From: a virus
Reading direction: 5' to 3' (one strand)
Length of the DNA: 64,000 bases
IMG/VR virus record: IMGVR_UViG_3300032046_000003
Span: 64,001-128,000 of that record
Shown here: positions 6,723-15,414 of the stretch, one piece after another
Layout of the letters: every line of letters begins with the position of its first letter
Position numbering within the stretch: the first letter of the stretch is position 1
The notes under the pieces: generated by a model
Seen by the model: only the letters and a program-made list of their open reading frames with translations
What the model was told of the DNA's origin: nothing
Database searches by the model: none
Made by a program: the position numbers and the translations under genes

Positions 6723-8977
6723 TGGAGATAATGGAACTTTCTGTACTTGAAGAGGCAATGGATATATTAAAAGCTGGAGTTGGGATGCCAAAACTGCCAT
6801 CTGCAGGTGGAGGCATGTCCATGAAACCTCATAAGTACGTTAGAAAGGACCCTGATTATTTTGGTCCTGGTAAACATAGATATTGGTATAAAACTCCTTC
6901 AGGTGATTTAGTATCATCTGATAAAGAAGTTCAAGAGGGACAAGAATTAAAACCTGAAGAGGCTCAAAAAAAGCCTGCGGCTATGGCTCCTGAAGAGCAA
7001 AAACAGCTTGGCAACAAGATAAAAGATTTAATGGCTAATGTTAAACAAAAGCTTGGTGGAATGCCTGCTGAAAAAACGCCAGCACCTATTGCAGCAACTC
7101 AACCTCAAATTTCAGGTGCTGCTGAAGATGTAGAGTTTTTAAGGAACACAATGCCATATTTGGATAATTTGGCAGAAAAACTTAAAAATACCATTGTTCA
7201 ATCTGAAGCAGAGGGCTTAAAACAAGAAATATTAAACAATTATGTGGGTAGATTTAGAGATTTAGTGTATGAAAAAATGCACAAATTACCACCTGGACAA
7301 ACTGTTGGTAAAACTGATACAATAAAAACTGAAAAAGATATTGAAAAACTTGAAAATATGAAGCGTGAAGCTTATATGAATAAAGATATGAAACAAGCTA
7401 AGAGAATAGATATGAGAATAACTGAAATTTCTCAAGCCGAGGCTGCTTTAGAAGAAGACAAGTTGAAACAGCAATATGCCTCTGAGATAAAAGATAGAAC
7501 AGAAAATCCCCAAAAGTATTATCAGAAAAATCAAGATGTTAAAGCAAAATCTTTAAGCGTAAGCAATAGTGTAAAAATTAAGGAAAAACAAGCCGTTAAT
7601 GATTACTATTTGTATTCTATAAACAAAGAGCAAAGGGATGCGGGAAAGTCGGAGTTTAAAAATATAGATGATTATTATACTCAAGTTGGAAGCGCCATAG
7701 ACAGCGTAATTAAAACTGCGGCGATCTCTAAATATAGCATCAACGCTAAAACGGGCGATGTTAAACTTTGGGGCACTAAGGAAGAAATAGAGGCTAATGC
7801 TAATAAGGTGCTTGAGTTGACTAAAAACTCTGCGACAAATGTTAGTTATGAGAAAATTGGCCTTGAAGAAGGGAAATTAAGGGGCATATTGAAATTCTCT
7901 AATTTGAGGACTGTGCCTCTGTATAAACCCTATAAAACGAGCGCGGTAGACGTGGCCCAAGATATATCTAGCAAAACTTTAGACGGAAATAAGACTGCCA
8001 GACGATGTATGGGAATAGGTAAAGACGGCAAGCCCATACTGCAAGAATTGACCGGAGAAAAAGGACATAATGCTAGAATGGTTTACGCGTCAAAAGGAAG
8101 CGGAAAGACTGAGATGATTGAGGGAACAATTATGTCAGCTTTAGAGGGTAATTCAGATGGCACATATAGAGCGGTTGTTGTTGATCCTGTTGGAGCAACA
8201 TTCTCAATATTAAAAGCGGATGATGCGAGTTTATCTCCCGAACAAAAAAATTATAAAAACAAATTAAACAATTGGATTAAAACAGGAAGACTGACGGTGT
8301 TTTCAGATAAGGTCGACCAAAACAATTACAAAGACTTCTATAAGAAAACCACAGATTATATAAATAAGGAAAGAGCTCTGCAGGCATCATCGAGAGGTTC
8401 TGACAACAATTTGTACAACAGCCCATACGTTCAAGGCGCGATAGACATACATATGGATGAATTACAAGTATTAAATGGCTTTGCAGAAAAAGACCCGGAA
8501 ATGAAAACTAAACTATACAGCTTAATACGCAATATAGCAAACAATGATTCCAGAAAAAACTTAATGCCTATTACCTGTTATGCGCAAATGCCAAACACTA
8601 AAATGAACTCTGCTATTGGAGCGAGTTGGGACGCTATAGAAAGTATAGGCTCGGCTGCTTATAGAGCCATAGGAAGCACTCATGGAATAGCTTCGGCAAA
8701 AGAATTTAAAAAAGCAGCTGCGAATGAAATTACATCATATGATATGAATTCGCATACTGCAGATTATTATGACCAAATGGTAGTTGGCCCTTCTATAAAA
8801 GACGCCTTTGGCGAAATTAAAGGCAATACGGAACCAACTAATAATTCAAACGCTAAAGAACAACAAATACCTGTATCAATGAAAGAGGGATATACTAAAG
8901 AAACGATGCCTACTGGACCCAACGTAATAGACGCAGCGAAAGTCGGTAAAAAAACATTACCAATTAAAAGGACTTAA
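6722..8977 (+). CDS. P-loop ATPase (HerA/FtsK-like) in the neck gene cluster
   Basis: A 751-residue protein. Near the N-terminus HKYVRKDPDYFG and KHRYWYKTP form a phage HKY-R-x-P linker motif seen in minor head proteins. Residues about 90-440 are Lys/Glu/Gln-rich and probably coiled coil. Residues about 430-700 form a P-loop NTPase: Walker A ASKGSGKT at 456-463, a VVVDPVG strand, and Walker B IDIHMDE at 574-580 (D579, E580). A later ITCYAQMPN strand is reminiscent of the sensor strand of HerA/FtsK DNA pumps. It is not a terminase: no large-terminase nuclease domain is seen and the position is after the capsid gene. A DNA translocation or injection role is speculation. Confidence 0.65.
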   Translation: MEIMELSVLEEAMDILKAGVGMPKLPSAGGGMSMKPHKYVRKDPDYFGPGKHRYWYKTPSGDLVSSDKEVQEGQELKPEEAQKKPAAMAPEEQKQLGNKIKDLMANVKQKLGGMPAEKTPAPIAATQPQISGAAEDVEFLRNTMPYLDNLAEKLKNTIVQSEAEGLKQEILNNYVGRFRDLVYEKMHKLPPGQTVGKTDTIKTEKDIEKLENMKREAYMNKDMKQAKRIDMRITEISQAEAALEEDKLKQQYASEIKDRTENPQKYYQKNQDVKAKSLSVSNSVKIKEKQAVNDYYLYSINKEQRDAGKSEFKNIDDYYTQVGSAIDSVIKTAAISKYSINAKTGDVKLWGTKEEIEANANKVLELTKNSATNVSYEKIGLEEGKLRGILKFSNLRTVPLYKPYKTSAVDVAQDISSKTLDGNKTARRCMGIGKDGKPILQELTGEKGHNARMVYASKGSGKTEMIEGTIMSALEGNSDGTYRAVVVDPVGATFSILKADDASLSPEQKNYKNKLNNWIKTGRLTVFSDKVDQNNYKDFYKKTTDYINKERALQASSRGSDNNLYNSPYVQGAIDIHMDELQVLNGFAEKDPEMKTKLYSLIRNIANNDSRKNLMPITCYAQMPNTKMNSAIGASWDAIESIGSAAYRAIGSTHGIASAKEFKKAAANEITSYDMNSHTADYYDQMVVGPSIKDAFGEIKGNTEPTNNSNAKEQQIPVSMKEGYTKETMPTGPNVIDAAKVGKKTLPIKRT

Positions 8978-8979
8978 CA

Positions 8980-9738
8980 ATGGTTATATGCACTTCCTTC
9001 CGCGAAAAAGGAATACAAGAAATGGTAAACAGAGGTGGAATAACTGTTACTATTTACAACTCTATACCTTGTACTGGTGATACAATAAGCGTTAGTGGTG
9101 AATTACAACAATTTAACTTAGCTTTAAATGGAGATGAATCTGCCACCTTATACGGTTCACAAAGTATAATAGGGGCAAACACTGATTGGACTTTTACCGG
9201 TACTGATGTAATTTCAGGTACATTAATAATTACTGATAGTTCCGGCGCTTCAGCATATTTAGAAAATATTGATTATACCATTGATTATAATAGTGCAATC
9301 GTCACAGAAAAACCTTTTGGAAGTTTAGTAGACTTGGACATTATAAAATGCAGTTATAATTATCATATAGATTGCGTGGACGAAAAAACAGGCGGGCCTA
9401 ACAGATTGTGCAGAACGTGCATAGACCCTGATCAAGGCGCATTTTCTACAGGAGCATTATATCCCGTTGCGACCACTATGATGGCCTTATTCCATATACC
9501 CAACTATGATAGCCCTTTTGAGAAGAGTGGAGTTTGGAAGCTAGGAGATGGTGTAGTAACTGTTCCTTATGATGTAACTGTAAACGCTAAAAATCATTCA
9601 GATGGTGGATTCTTCTGTCAAGATAAAATTAAGATACATGGACAAGATGGCGTATGGAAAGTTATGTCAATGCCGCAAACAATTCAAATGGGAGAGTTTC
9701 TCGGAAAAAGAATTCATGTAAGGAAAATTGATTTTTAA
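8980..9738 (+). CDS. Putative neck or head-closure structural protein
   Basis: A 252-residue, beta-rich protein of unknown function. The first ATG (8980) has a weak ribosome site, and an in-frame ATG at 9022 (MVNRGGITVTIYN) may be the real start. Residues about 40-115 resemble the small beta module (YLENIDYTIDY) that recurs in several virion proteins here. A four-Cys centre (CVDEK, then LCRTCIDPD) suggests a bound metal. It lies between the ATPase and a gp10-like protein, so it probably belongs to the neck. Its stop overlaps the next start. Confidence 0.45.
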   Translation: MVICTSFREKGIQEMVNRGGITVTIYNSIPCTGDTISVSGELQQFNLALNGDESATLYGSQSIIGANTDWTFTGTDVISGTLIITDSSGASAYLENIDYTIDYNSAIVTEKPFGSLVDLDIIKCSYNYHIDCVDEKTGGPNRLCRTCIDPDQGAFSTGALYPVATTMMALFHIPNYDSPFEKSGVWKLGDGVVTVPYDVTVNAKNHSDGGFFCQDKIKIHGQDGVWKVMSMPQTIQMGEFLGKRIHVRKIDF

Positions 9739-10190
9739 TGTTTAACGGCGATGCAGCTTTGCAAGCTAGATTTGATAGCACTATTGAAGAAGAATTTCAA
9801 AAAGGCGAACAAGTAATCGTAAACACTATTGCTGAAGTTGGAATAAAAAGACGAACAGGGTATCTTTTAAATTCGGTGAGATATTTAGGGCAAATAGAAC
9901 CAGGTACTTTTAGATATGTAATTGAGGCTCCATATGCTTCGTATTTGAATAGAGGATATGGGCCGTTCAGCATGATTGACAGCAGACTGGGGAAGGTAAT
10001 ACCAATGAGAGACGCGAATGGTAGATTGATATTTAGAAGGGTATCTATGAATCCAACAAAAACTAACAAAAACTGGATGCATCCTGGGTGGGAAGAAACC
10101 AATTTCGTAGAAATAGCCAAAGAGAAAATACAGCAGAGCATAGTAACGAGAGTACAGGAATTTTTAACAGAACTCGAACCGGAACTATAA
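9738..10190 (+). CDS. HK97 gp10-like tail completion/neck protein
   Basis: A 150-residue protein with the features of the HK97 gp10/minor tail family: RTGYLLNSVRY, then an aromatic YASYLNRGYG segment, and MHPGWEE near the C-terminus followed by an amphipathic helix. These proteins join the tail to the head. Length and position before the tail terminator-like gene and sheath fit well. It overlaps the previous stop (TTTTTAATG). A freestanding endonuclease gene is inserted right after its stop. Confidence 0.7.
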   Translation: MFNGDAALQARFDSTIEEEFQKGEQVIVNTIAEVGIKRRTGYLLNSVRYLGQIEPGTFRYVIEAPYASYLNRGYGPFSMIDSRLGKVIPMRDANGRLIFRRVSMNPTKTNKNWMHPGWEETNFVEIAKEKIQQSIVTRVQEFLTELEPEL

Positions 10191-10191
10191 T

Positions 10192-10926
10192 ATGAAACAA
10201 AAAACTGGGCCCAAATTATTATTAAGAATAACTAAATTATGTTCATGCGGTTGTAATGAAGCCTTCATTTGTAAAATAACTTCTAAACAAAAATATATAA
10301 ATGGACATTGTAGAAAAGGTACACACTTTTCTGATATTTCTAAAAATAAAATGCGAAAAGAAAATAATTATCATTGGATTACAATAGAAACTAGATTTTG
10401 TAAATGTGGTTGTGGTAAATCATTTGAATGTAAAATAAATTCAAAAAAACAATATATTCATGGGCATTACTGTGTTGGTAAAATTAGTAAAGCAAAGGGA
10501 AAAATTATAGTTCCTAGAGAAACACGAACATGTGTTTGTGGTTGTAGGTTAACTTTTAAATGTAGAACAACTTCTACTAAAAAATGTTTAAATAGAGAAC
10601 ATAAAGGAAAATTACACAGTAAGTTAGTTGGCGGAGAAAATAATGGTAATTGGCAAGGTGGAAAATCTTTTGAGATATACCCACAAGCTTTTAGCAAATC
10701 TTTAAAAGAAAGAATCAGAACAAAAGACAATCACACTTGCCAAGAATGTAAGTTTATAGAAAATCAATTAGAAAAAAAACTCCATATTCATCATATAGAT
10801 TATAACAAACAAAACAATGATGAAAATAATTTAATAAGTCTTTGTAATTCATGTCACGCTCAAACTAATTTTAAGAGAAAAGATTGGACTAAATATTTAA
10901 AAAATAAAATATTGGAGACAATATAA
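10192..10926 (+). CDS. Freestanding HNH homing endonuclease
   Basis: A 244-residue protein beginning one base after the previous stop. It has three copies of a CxCGC...C...GH zinc module (CSCGCNEAF, CKCGCGKSF, CVCGCRLTF), then a NUMOD-like NGNWQGGKS, and an HNH nuclease: CQECK, IHHIDYN, CNSCHAQ. Its last codons (ATATTGGAGACAATATAA) contain the GGAG ribosome site of the following gene. The coding sequence is much more AT-rich than its neighbours, in keeping with a mobile gene. It does not interrupt a coding frame, so it is freestanding rather than intronic. Confidence 0.85.
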   Translation: MKQKTGPKLLLRITKLCSCGCNEAFICKITSKQKYINGHCRKGTHFSDISKNKMRKENNYHWITIETRFCKCGCGKSFECKINSKKQYIHGHYCVGKISKAKGKIIVPRETRTCVCGCRLTFKCRTTSTKKCLNREHKGKLHSKLVGGENNGNWQGGKSFEIYPQAFSKSLKERIRTKDNHTCQECKFIENQLEKKLHIHHIDYNKQNNDENNLISLCNSCHAQTNFKRKDWTKYLKNKILETI

Positions 10927-11484
10927 ATGGCAATAATTGACGCAAAATATGCAATTTGGCTTTTATTAAGAAATGAATTTAATAGACTTCATACTTTATA
11001 TCCTGAAAAGATAGACGTAAAGGTGGTCACTGCATATCCTCGCACAGTTGAAGAAATAGACAAAAAAGCCATTATAACTATTTCTAGGGTAACCGCTCCA
11101 GAGGAAATGAGATTTGTTACAGATTTATTAATTCAAGAAGCCCAAACGCAAAGTATGTTAAACCAAAGAGGCAATTTTCAAACGGATGTCTTTGAAATAG
11201 CAATATGGACTTTAGACGCCCAATATAGAGATGATTTGTATCTATTAACAAGACAAATTTTGTTCGAAAAGAAAAAAACAGAATTACTAGATAAGTTTCA
11301 ATTTATTAAATTTTATAGAGTCGGTGGCAGCGATCAAGAATTAGATATTGCCAAATTACCTAGAACAATATACAGGGCGGTATTAACGTATTTGACTCAG
11401 ACTCAATTAGCGCAGTCAACAACAGATGAGTTGGTAGAAGCAATAACAGTAAGTACGATAATGACATCGGGTCAAAATATATAG
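10927..11484 (+). CDS. Putative tail terminator/neck protein
   Basis: A 185-residue mixed alpha/beta protein between the gp10-like gene and the sheath gene, the usual site of the tail terminator that caps the tube and sheath. Features are an N-terminal amphipathic helix (AIWLLLRNEFNRLHTLYP), a central strand set (DVFEIAIWTLD) and a helix RDDLYLLTRQILFEKK, resembling tail-completion folds. No catalytic motif is present. Its ribosome site is supplied by the end of the upstream endonuclease gene. Role inferred from order and fold-like pattern. Confidence 0.5.
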   Translation: MAIIDAKYAIWLLLRNEFNRLHTLYPEKIDVKVVTAYPRTVEEIDKKAIITISRVTAPEEMRFVTDLLIQEAQTQSMLNQRGNFQTDVFEIAIWTLDAQYRDDLYLLTRQILFEKKKTELLDKFQFIKFYRVGGSDQELDIAKLPRTIYRAVLTYLTQTQLAQSTTDELVEAITVSTIMTSGQNI

Positions 11485-11497
11485 GAGGAGCAAAGTT

Positions 11498-11695
11498 ATG
11501 ATAGAAATAAAAGAAAGTCTGGAAGATAGGGGGGCAAATGACAGTATAAGCTTTTTAGAGTTTACTCTAGAAATAGATAAGCAATATGTTCAAGCATTAA
11601 AAGTTTTTGCCAATGTAAAGAATCAAAATGAAGAAAAGACAAGAAAAGAATGGAAAAGTATTTACAAAAATTTATTGGTTAAAAGAACGAATTAA
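11498..11695 (+). CDS. Small hypothetical protein
   Basis: A 65-residue, charged, largely helical protein after a strong GGAGGAG ribosome site. It ends just before the sheath gene, with which it is surely co-translated. No recognisable family; could be a small tail assembly factor. Confidence 0.5.
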   Translation: MIEIKESLEDRGANDSISFLEFTLEIDKQYVQALKVFANVKNQNEEKTRKEWKSIYKNLLVKRTN

Positions 11696-11710
11696 TAAGG
11701 AGGAAAAACA

Positions 11711-13111
11711 ATGAGTCCAACATTCAATGGAAAGTTTTTTAGAGTTCCGCAAGTTTCTATAAAAACAGATATATCTGGACTAACATCTACAGCGCTGGCC
11801 CCCGGTGGAATTGTAGCTATGTTAGGTTCAGCTGAAGGCGGGGAACCAAATCAGGTTACAAGATTTACTGACCCAATATCCGCCGCTAATGTTTTTAGAG
11901 GTGGGGATTTATTAGACGCCGCTACAGCCGCTTGGCAACATGGGGCACAAATAATTTATTTAACAAGAATAGGTGATGCAACTCAATCTACTCTTACTAT
12001 AAATGATGCTTCAAGCGCTGCAGTTGTAACGTTTACGTCTAAAGATTACGGTGCATATACAAATGATATAAGAGCAAAGGTCGAAGCAGCCACAACAAGT
12101 GGTAGTAAGATTACAATTCAGTTTTATGATAGCTTGACTAATAGAACGACATTAGAGGTTGGAGATAATTTGGCAAATGGTACAGCAATATCGGCCTATT
12201 TTAATGCAAATTCTAATTTAGTTGACACTGTGACAGCTTCAGCAAGTGGTATTCCTGCTAATATAACATATACCAATTTTGCAAGTGGTTCTGATGGAAC
12301 ACCTTTAATAACAAGTGATTGGACTACAGGATTAAATTTATATGCTACAGAATTTGTTAACATATTACATCCTGCGGGTTCTACAGATGCTACTGTTCAT
12401 GCTTTATTTCAAACACACGTTGAAACGTATTCTAGCCAAAAGGCAGAAAGAACAGCAATAGTCGGAGCCGCAATAGGAGACCCAGTTGGAGCTATAGGCA
12501 CAACCAATTCTTATGTAGATAGGGCCTATAACATGAATTCAGAAAGAATGGTTTTTGTTGTTCCTGGTACTGATGGTAAATCTGCGGCTTATACTGCTGC
12601 AAAGATAGTTGGAAAAGCAGCAGGAGTGGACGTAGCGACGCCGTTAACGTATCAAACAATAACCGCATCAGCAATTGAAAAGAAGTTTTCAGAATCTGAG
12701 AAAGATACTTTAGTTCAATATGGTGTATTGGCTATTGAAGAAGTTCCAGCCGGTCGAAGAATTGTGAGAGGAATAACTACAGTTCAAGACCCATCTATAA
12801 CAGATGAAGACCCATTCAAAGAGTACAGTGTTCTTAGAATAAGAGATTACGTCAATAGTAACTTAAGGTCGATACTAGAGACAACTTATATCGGTAAGAA
12901 AGGAGTATTCGGGGTTGAAAGTCAAATGCAGTCTACCACATCTTCAGTTTTAGGTAAGTTGAAAGAAGCTGAGATTATACAAGGTTATAGGAATATAACC
13001 GTTACGAAGGACCCAAATAATCCAAAAGTATTTTATATAAGTTTCCAAGTAGCGCCAATAAGTCCGATAGATTGGATATTTGTGACAACAGAGTTCGTTA
13101 ACACGATATAA
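11711..13111 (+). CDS. Tail sheath protein
   Basis: A 466-residue protein with hallmarks of contractile sheaths: GKFFRVPQVSIKTD at the N-terminus, then APGGIVAMLGSAEGGEPN, RFTDPISAANVFRGGDLLDAATAAW, and a C-terminal domain with DYVNSNLRSILETTYIGKK and a final strand ending FVTTEFVNTI. It forms the contractile outer tube of a myovirus tail. The start follows AAGGAGG. A stable hairpin follows the stop, as after the capsid gene. This gene is the clearest evidence that the phage is a myovirus. Confidence 0.9.
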   Translation: MSPTFNGKFFRVPQVSIKTDISGLTSTALAPGGIVAMLGSAEGGEPNQVTRFTDPISAANVFRGGDLLDAATAAWQHGAQIIYLTRIGDATQSTLTINDASSAAVVTFTSKDYGAYTNDIRAKVEAATTSGSKITIQFYDSLTNRTTLEVGDNLANGTAISAYFNANSNLVDTVTASASGIPANITYTNFASGSDGTPLITSDWTTGLNLYATEFVNILHPAGSTDATVHALFQTHVETYSSQKAERTAIVGAAIGDPVGAIGTTNSYVDRAYNMNSERMVFVVPGTDGKSAAYTAAKIVGKAAGVDVATPLTYQTITASAIEKKFSESEKDTLVQYGVLAIEEVPAGRRIVRGITTVQDPSITDEDPFKEYSVLRIRDYVNSNLRSILETTYIGKKGVFGVESQMQSTTSSVLGKLKEAEIIQGYRNITVTKDPNNPKVFYISFQVAPISPIDWIFVTTEFVNTI

Positions 13112-13121
13112 CAGAATGACA

Positions 13122-13165
13122 GAGACGGGTGGGTGTAGGTTATTTGTCTATGATCCGCCCGTCTC
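13122..13165 (+). terminator. Hairpin after the sheath gene (weak terminator?)
   Basis: GAGACGGGTGG 13122-13132 pairs with CCGCCCGTCTC 13155-13165 (11 bp, one U-G) around a 22-base loop. Only TTT follows, so read-through is likely; it may protect the sheath mRNA. Confidence 0.5.
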
Positions 13166-13203
13166 TTTAAAAAGGAGGGAAAATAACTGCTGGAGATTAT
13201 TAT

Positions 13204-14076
13204 ATGAAAGAATCTAATGTAATTGAAGGAATTGATTATATAATTTGTCCAATATGTAAAAATAAAATAAAAAAACTTACAACTTCTCATTTAAAAAGAC
13301 ATTCAATCGCTTTTAGTATTTTTAAGAAACAATTTCCAAATCAACAGTTAGTATGCAAAAATACAAGCAAATTAATTGGAGATTTACAATTGGGCAAAAA
13401 TAATCATCAATATGGCAAACCTTCTTGGAATAAAGGCCTAACTAAAGCAATAGATCGTAGAGTCGCTAAATATTCCGAATCTATTAGTAAAACGCAAAAT
13501 GGTAAAACTTATGAAGAAAGATTTGGTATAGAAAATTCTAAAAAGCACAGGAATAACATAAGTAAAGCTATGATGAATCGTTATGTTTCTGGTGTAACTA
13601 GAGCCAAGATTGGTAAAGCAAATAGTGGAAAAATAAGAACAGAAGAACACAAATGTAACATGAGAATTGCCCAAAATAGATCAGAAATTAAATTAAAAAA
13701 AAGATTGGCCATTTGTAAAAATATTAAAAAGAATGGTGGACTTTTCGCAGGTTATAATTCAAATGCCTGTGAAATTTTCAAACAGTTTGATGAATTAAAT
13801 AATACTAATGGAATTTTTGCAACAAATCCTTATGAGTTCCAGATTTTAGGTTATTCTCTCGACTATATAAACTTCGATAAAAAGCTTATAATAGAAATAG
13901 ATGAAAAGCATCACTTTGACAAAAACGGACTATTAAAATCTAAAGATGTAATTCGTCAAAGAGAAATACAAGAACTATATTCAGGTTTTAAATTTTTAAG
14001 ATTTAGGGAGGAAAATATGAGTAAAATATTGGAAATGAAAGTAGAAAATTTTAAAGGAGGTGGTATTTGTGAGTAA
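13204..14076 (+). CDS. Freestanding homing endonuclease, EDxHD/Vsr-like
   Basis: A 290-residue protein. The N-terminal CPICKNKIKKLTTSHLKRH zinc finger resembles that of the intron 1 endonuclease. NUMOD3-like repeats follow (PSWNKGLTKAID, GKTYEERFGIENSKK, RAKIGKANSGK). The catalytic part GYSLDYINFDKKLIIEIDEKHH, split here as GYSLDYINFDKK and LIIEIDEKHH, followed by D and RQREIQ, matches the EDxHD style. The last codons (NFKGGGICE) encode the AAAGGAGGTGG ribosome site of the tube gene, and the frames overlap by eight bases. Upstream an unused AAAAAGGAGGG site remains at 13168-13178, as if the tube gene's original ribosome site was left behind by the insertion. Confidence 0.8.
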   Translation: MKESNVIEGIDYIICPICKNKIKKLTTSHLKRHSIAFSIFKKQFPNQQLVCKNTSKLIGDLQLGKNNHQYGKPSWNKGLTKAIDRRVAKYSESISKTQNGKTYEERFGIENSKKHRNNISKAMMNRYVSGVTRAKIGKANSGKIRTEEHKCNMRIAQNRSEIKLKKRLAICKNIKKNGGLFAGYNSNACEIFKQFDELNNTNGIFATNPYEFQILGYSLDYINFDKKLIIEIDEKHHFDKNGLLKSKDVIRQREIQELYSGFKFLRFREENMSKILEMKVENFKGGGICE

Positions 14077-14668
14077 CTTAGTAGGTGCGCCGCTTACAGC
14101 AATTACAGCTAATCTATTGTTTTTCGGAAAGTCTATAGGCGAATTGCAGTCTTTGTCTTGGAATGAAAATAACAATTATCGTAGGTTAAGTGCGATAGGC
14201 AACGGGGTTGATGCTATACACGTTCCTGGAGTTGCTCAATATGATTTAACAGCCAGAAGAGCGTTGTTAGAGACGGATTTGGTTTTAGATTTATTGTATA
14301 CTCTTAAACAGGGAGACTTTGCCGGCAAAACGCCATTTGTTGGAGTTGCTCCAAATAATACTAATCAAACTTCTTTATTAGCAGCCTCAGTTACGCCACA
14401 AGATTTAGTCAATGCTATTATTGCAGGTGGAGGCGGTATAGATTTGGGAGACAAAATAGTCAACTTGTATTTTGATGTGCAAATTCAAAATTCACAAGGC
14501 GCTCCAATTATGACATTTGAAGACTGCTCTTTGAATACCAGAAGAGCAACATTGGACGTTGGTGGAGTTATAATCATGTCAGATGTAACTTTATTAGCCA
14601 GAAAGAGGAAAATAGCTACAGATTCTAATAGGGCTGCAGAGTTATTAAGAGCTTTGCCAGTCGTATAA
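14069..14668 (+). CDS. Tail tube-like protein 1
   Basis: A 199-residue protein starting at GTG 14069, chosen because AAAGGAGGTGG lies at the right distance; an in-frame GTG at 14060 overlaps that site and is less likely. It starts LVGAPLTAITANLLFFGKSIGELQ and shares this with the next tube-like gene (PLTALTANITFDGQKIGQLQ). It follows the sheath, where the tube is expected. The family fold is the beta-barrel that hexamerises into the inner tail tube. Three paralogues follow one another here; this first one is the best candidate for the main tube protein. Confidence 0.7.
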   Translation: MSNLVGAPLTAITANLLFFGKSIGELQSLSWNENNNYRRLSAIGNGVDAIHVPGVAQYDLTARRALLETDLVLDLLYTLKQGDFAGKTPFVGVAPNNTNQTSLLAASVTPQDLVNAIIAGGGGIDLGDKIVNLYFDVQIQNSQGAPIMTFEDCSLNTRRATLDVGGVIIMSDVTLLARKRKIATDSNRAAELLRALPVV

Positions 14669-14693
14669 CAACATAAAGGAAAAATAAAATGCC

Positions 14694-14746
14694 GGGCCTA
14701 AGGTTGACCTCATGAATCAATCGACGGTGCTTGTACACCAAGGCCC
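14694..14746 (+). ncRNA. Group I intron core remnant (P4-P6 only)
   Basis: GGGCCTAAGG to AAGGCCC, with AATCGACGG inside, reproduces the P4-P6 block found before the endonuclease genes in both capsid introns. P1-P3 and P7-P9 are missing, so it cannot splice. It sits directly after an AAAGGAAA...ATGCC sequence that duplicates the start of the next tube gene. Confidence 0.65.
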
Positions 14747-14769
14747 TAAATCTTTACAAGGAGATTAAT

Positions 14770-14868
14770 ATGAGTTCATTTATAAAAGGGCATATTGCTT
14801 GGAACAAAGGATTAACCAAAGAGACAAATGAATAAAATATTAGAAATTAAAATTAATAAAGGAAACTT
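14770..14868 (+). pseudogene. Deleted homing endonuclease remnant
   Basis: ATG 14770 after AAGGAGATT starts a 21-codon frame reading SSFIKGHIAWNKGLTKETNE, the usual N-terminus with its NUMOD3-like WNKGLT. It then meets, in another frame, NKILEIKINKG, which matches the C-terminal tail of the other endonucleases here (SKILEMKVENFKGG; NKILQIKIGG). The whole nuclease domain is gone. The tail still supplies the ATAAAGGAAA ribosome site for the gene at 14869. This is a fossil HEG trapped at a gene junction. Confidence 0.65.
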
Positions 14869-15414
14869 ATGCCTGGAATTATAGGATCTCCATTAACCGC
14901 GTTAACCGCAAATATAACTTTTGACGGTCAAAAAATAGGACAACTGCAAGAGATAACTGTGGAGGAAAACTACAACTTAAAGCCTATTGAACAAATAGGT
15001 TCTAGCTACATCACTGAGTTCTTACCTGGTACGTATAGCGGAAGAATCGTTGCTGCTCGTGCTTTGATCGAAGGAGATTTATTTTTTGATAAACTTACTC
15101 CCGGCTTAACTTCTTCACAAGCACTTACAACAGTAGCAAACGATATGCTAGGTGATGGCTCAGTCAACATAAGTCCCGTAATAAAAGTGTTCGAAGGGAT
15201 AAACGACTTTTGGAATCAGATTTTTTTAGGAAAGGCAACAAAAGACAGAATAAACTTTGTTGTTTATTTTGATATAGAGTTGATAAATCCTAATAATGAA
15301 ATATTTGCAAAGTATTCTAAATGTGCAATATCCGCAAAAACGCTTTCAGTACAGTTAAATAATATAGTTATTATGCAGAATATTACATGTCTTTTCCAAA
15401 ATAGGTCAGTATAA
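14869..15414 (+). CDS. Tail tube-like protein 2
   Basis: A 181-residue paralogue of the previous tube protein: GSPLTALTANITFDGQKIGQLQ at the N-terminus and a C-terminal strand pair IVIMQNITCLFQNR, which matches VIIMSDVTLLARKR in paralogue 1. The conserved ends with a divergent middle suggest a shared barrel with a different insertion. It may form a tube end ring or a tail-tip adaptor. The stop overlaps the start of an inserted endonuclease gene. Confidence 0.6.
   Translation: MPGIIGSPLTALTANITFDGQKIGQLQEITVEENYNLKPIEQIGSSYITEFLPGTYSGRIVAARALIEGDLFFDKLTPGLTSSQALTTVANDMLGDGSVNISPVIKVFEGINDFWNQIFLGKATKDRINFVVYFDIELINPNNEIFAKYSKCAISAKTLSVQLNNIVIMQNITCLFQNRSV

Noticed and set aside
6722-8977. Large terminase subunit
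   Set aside because: It has a P-loop and Walker B, but no terminase nuclease motif, and it sits downstream of the capsid gene with a minor-head type N-terminus.
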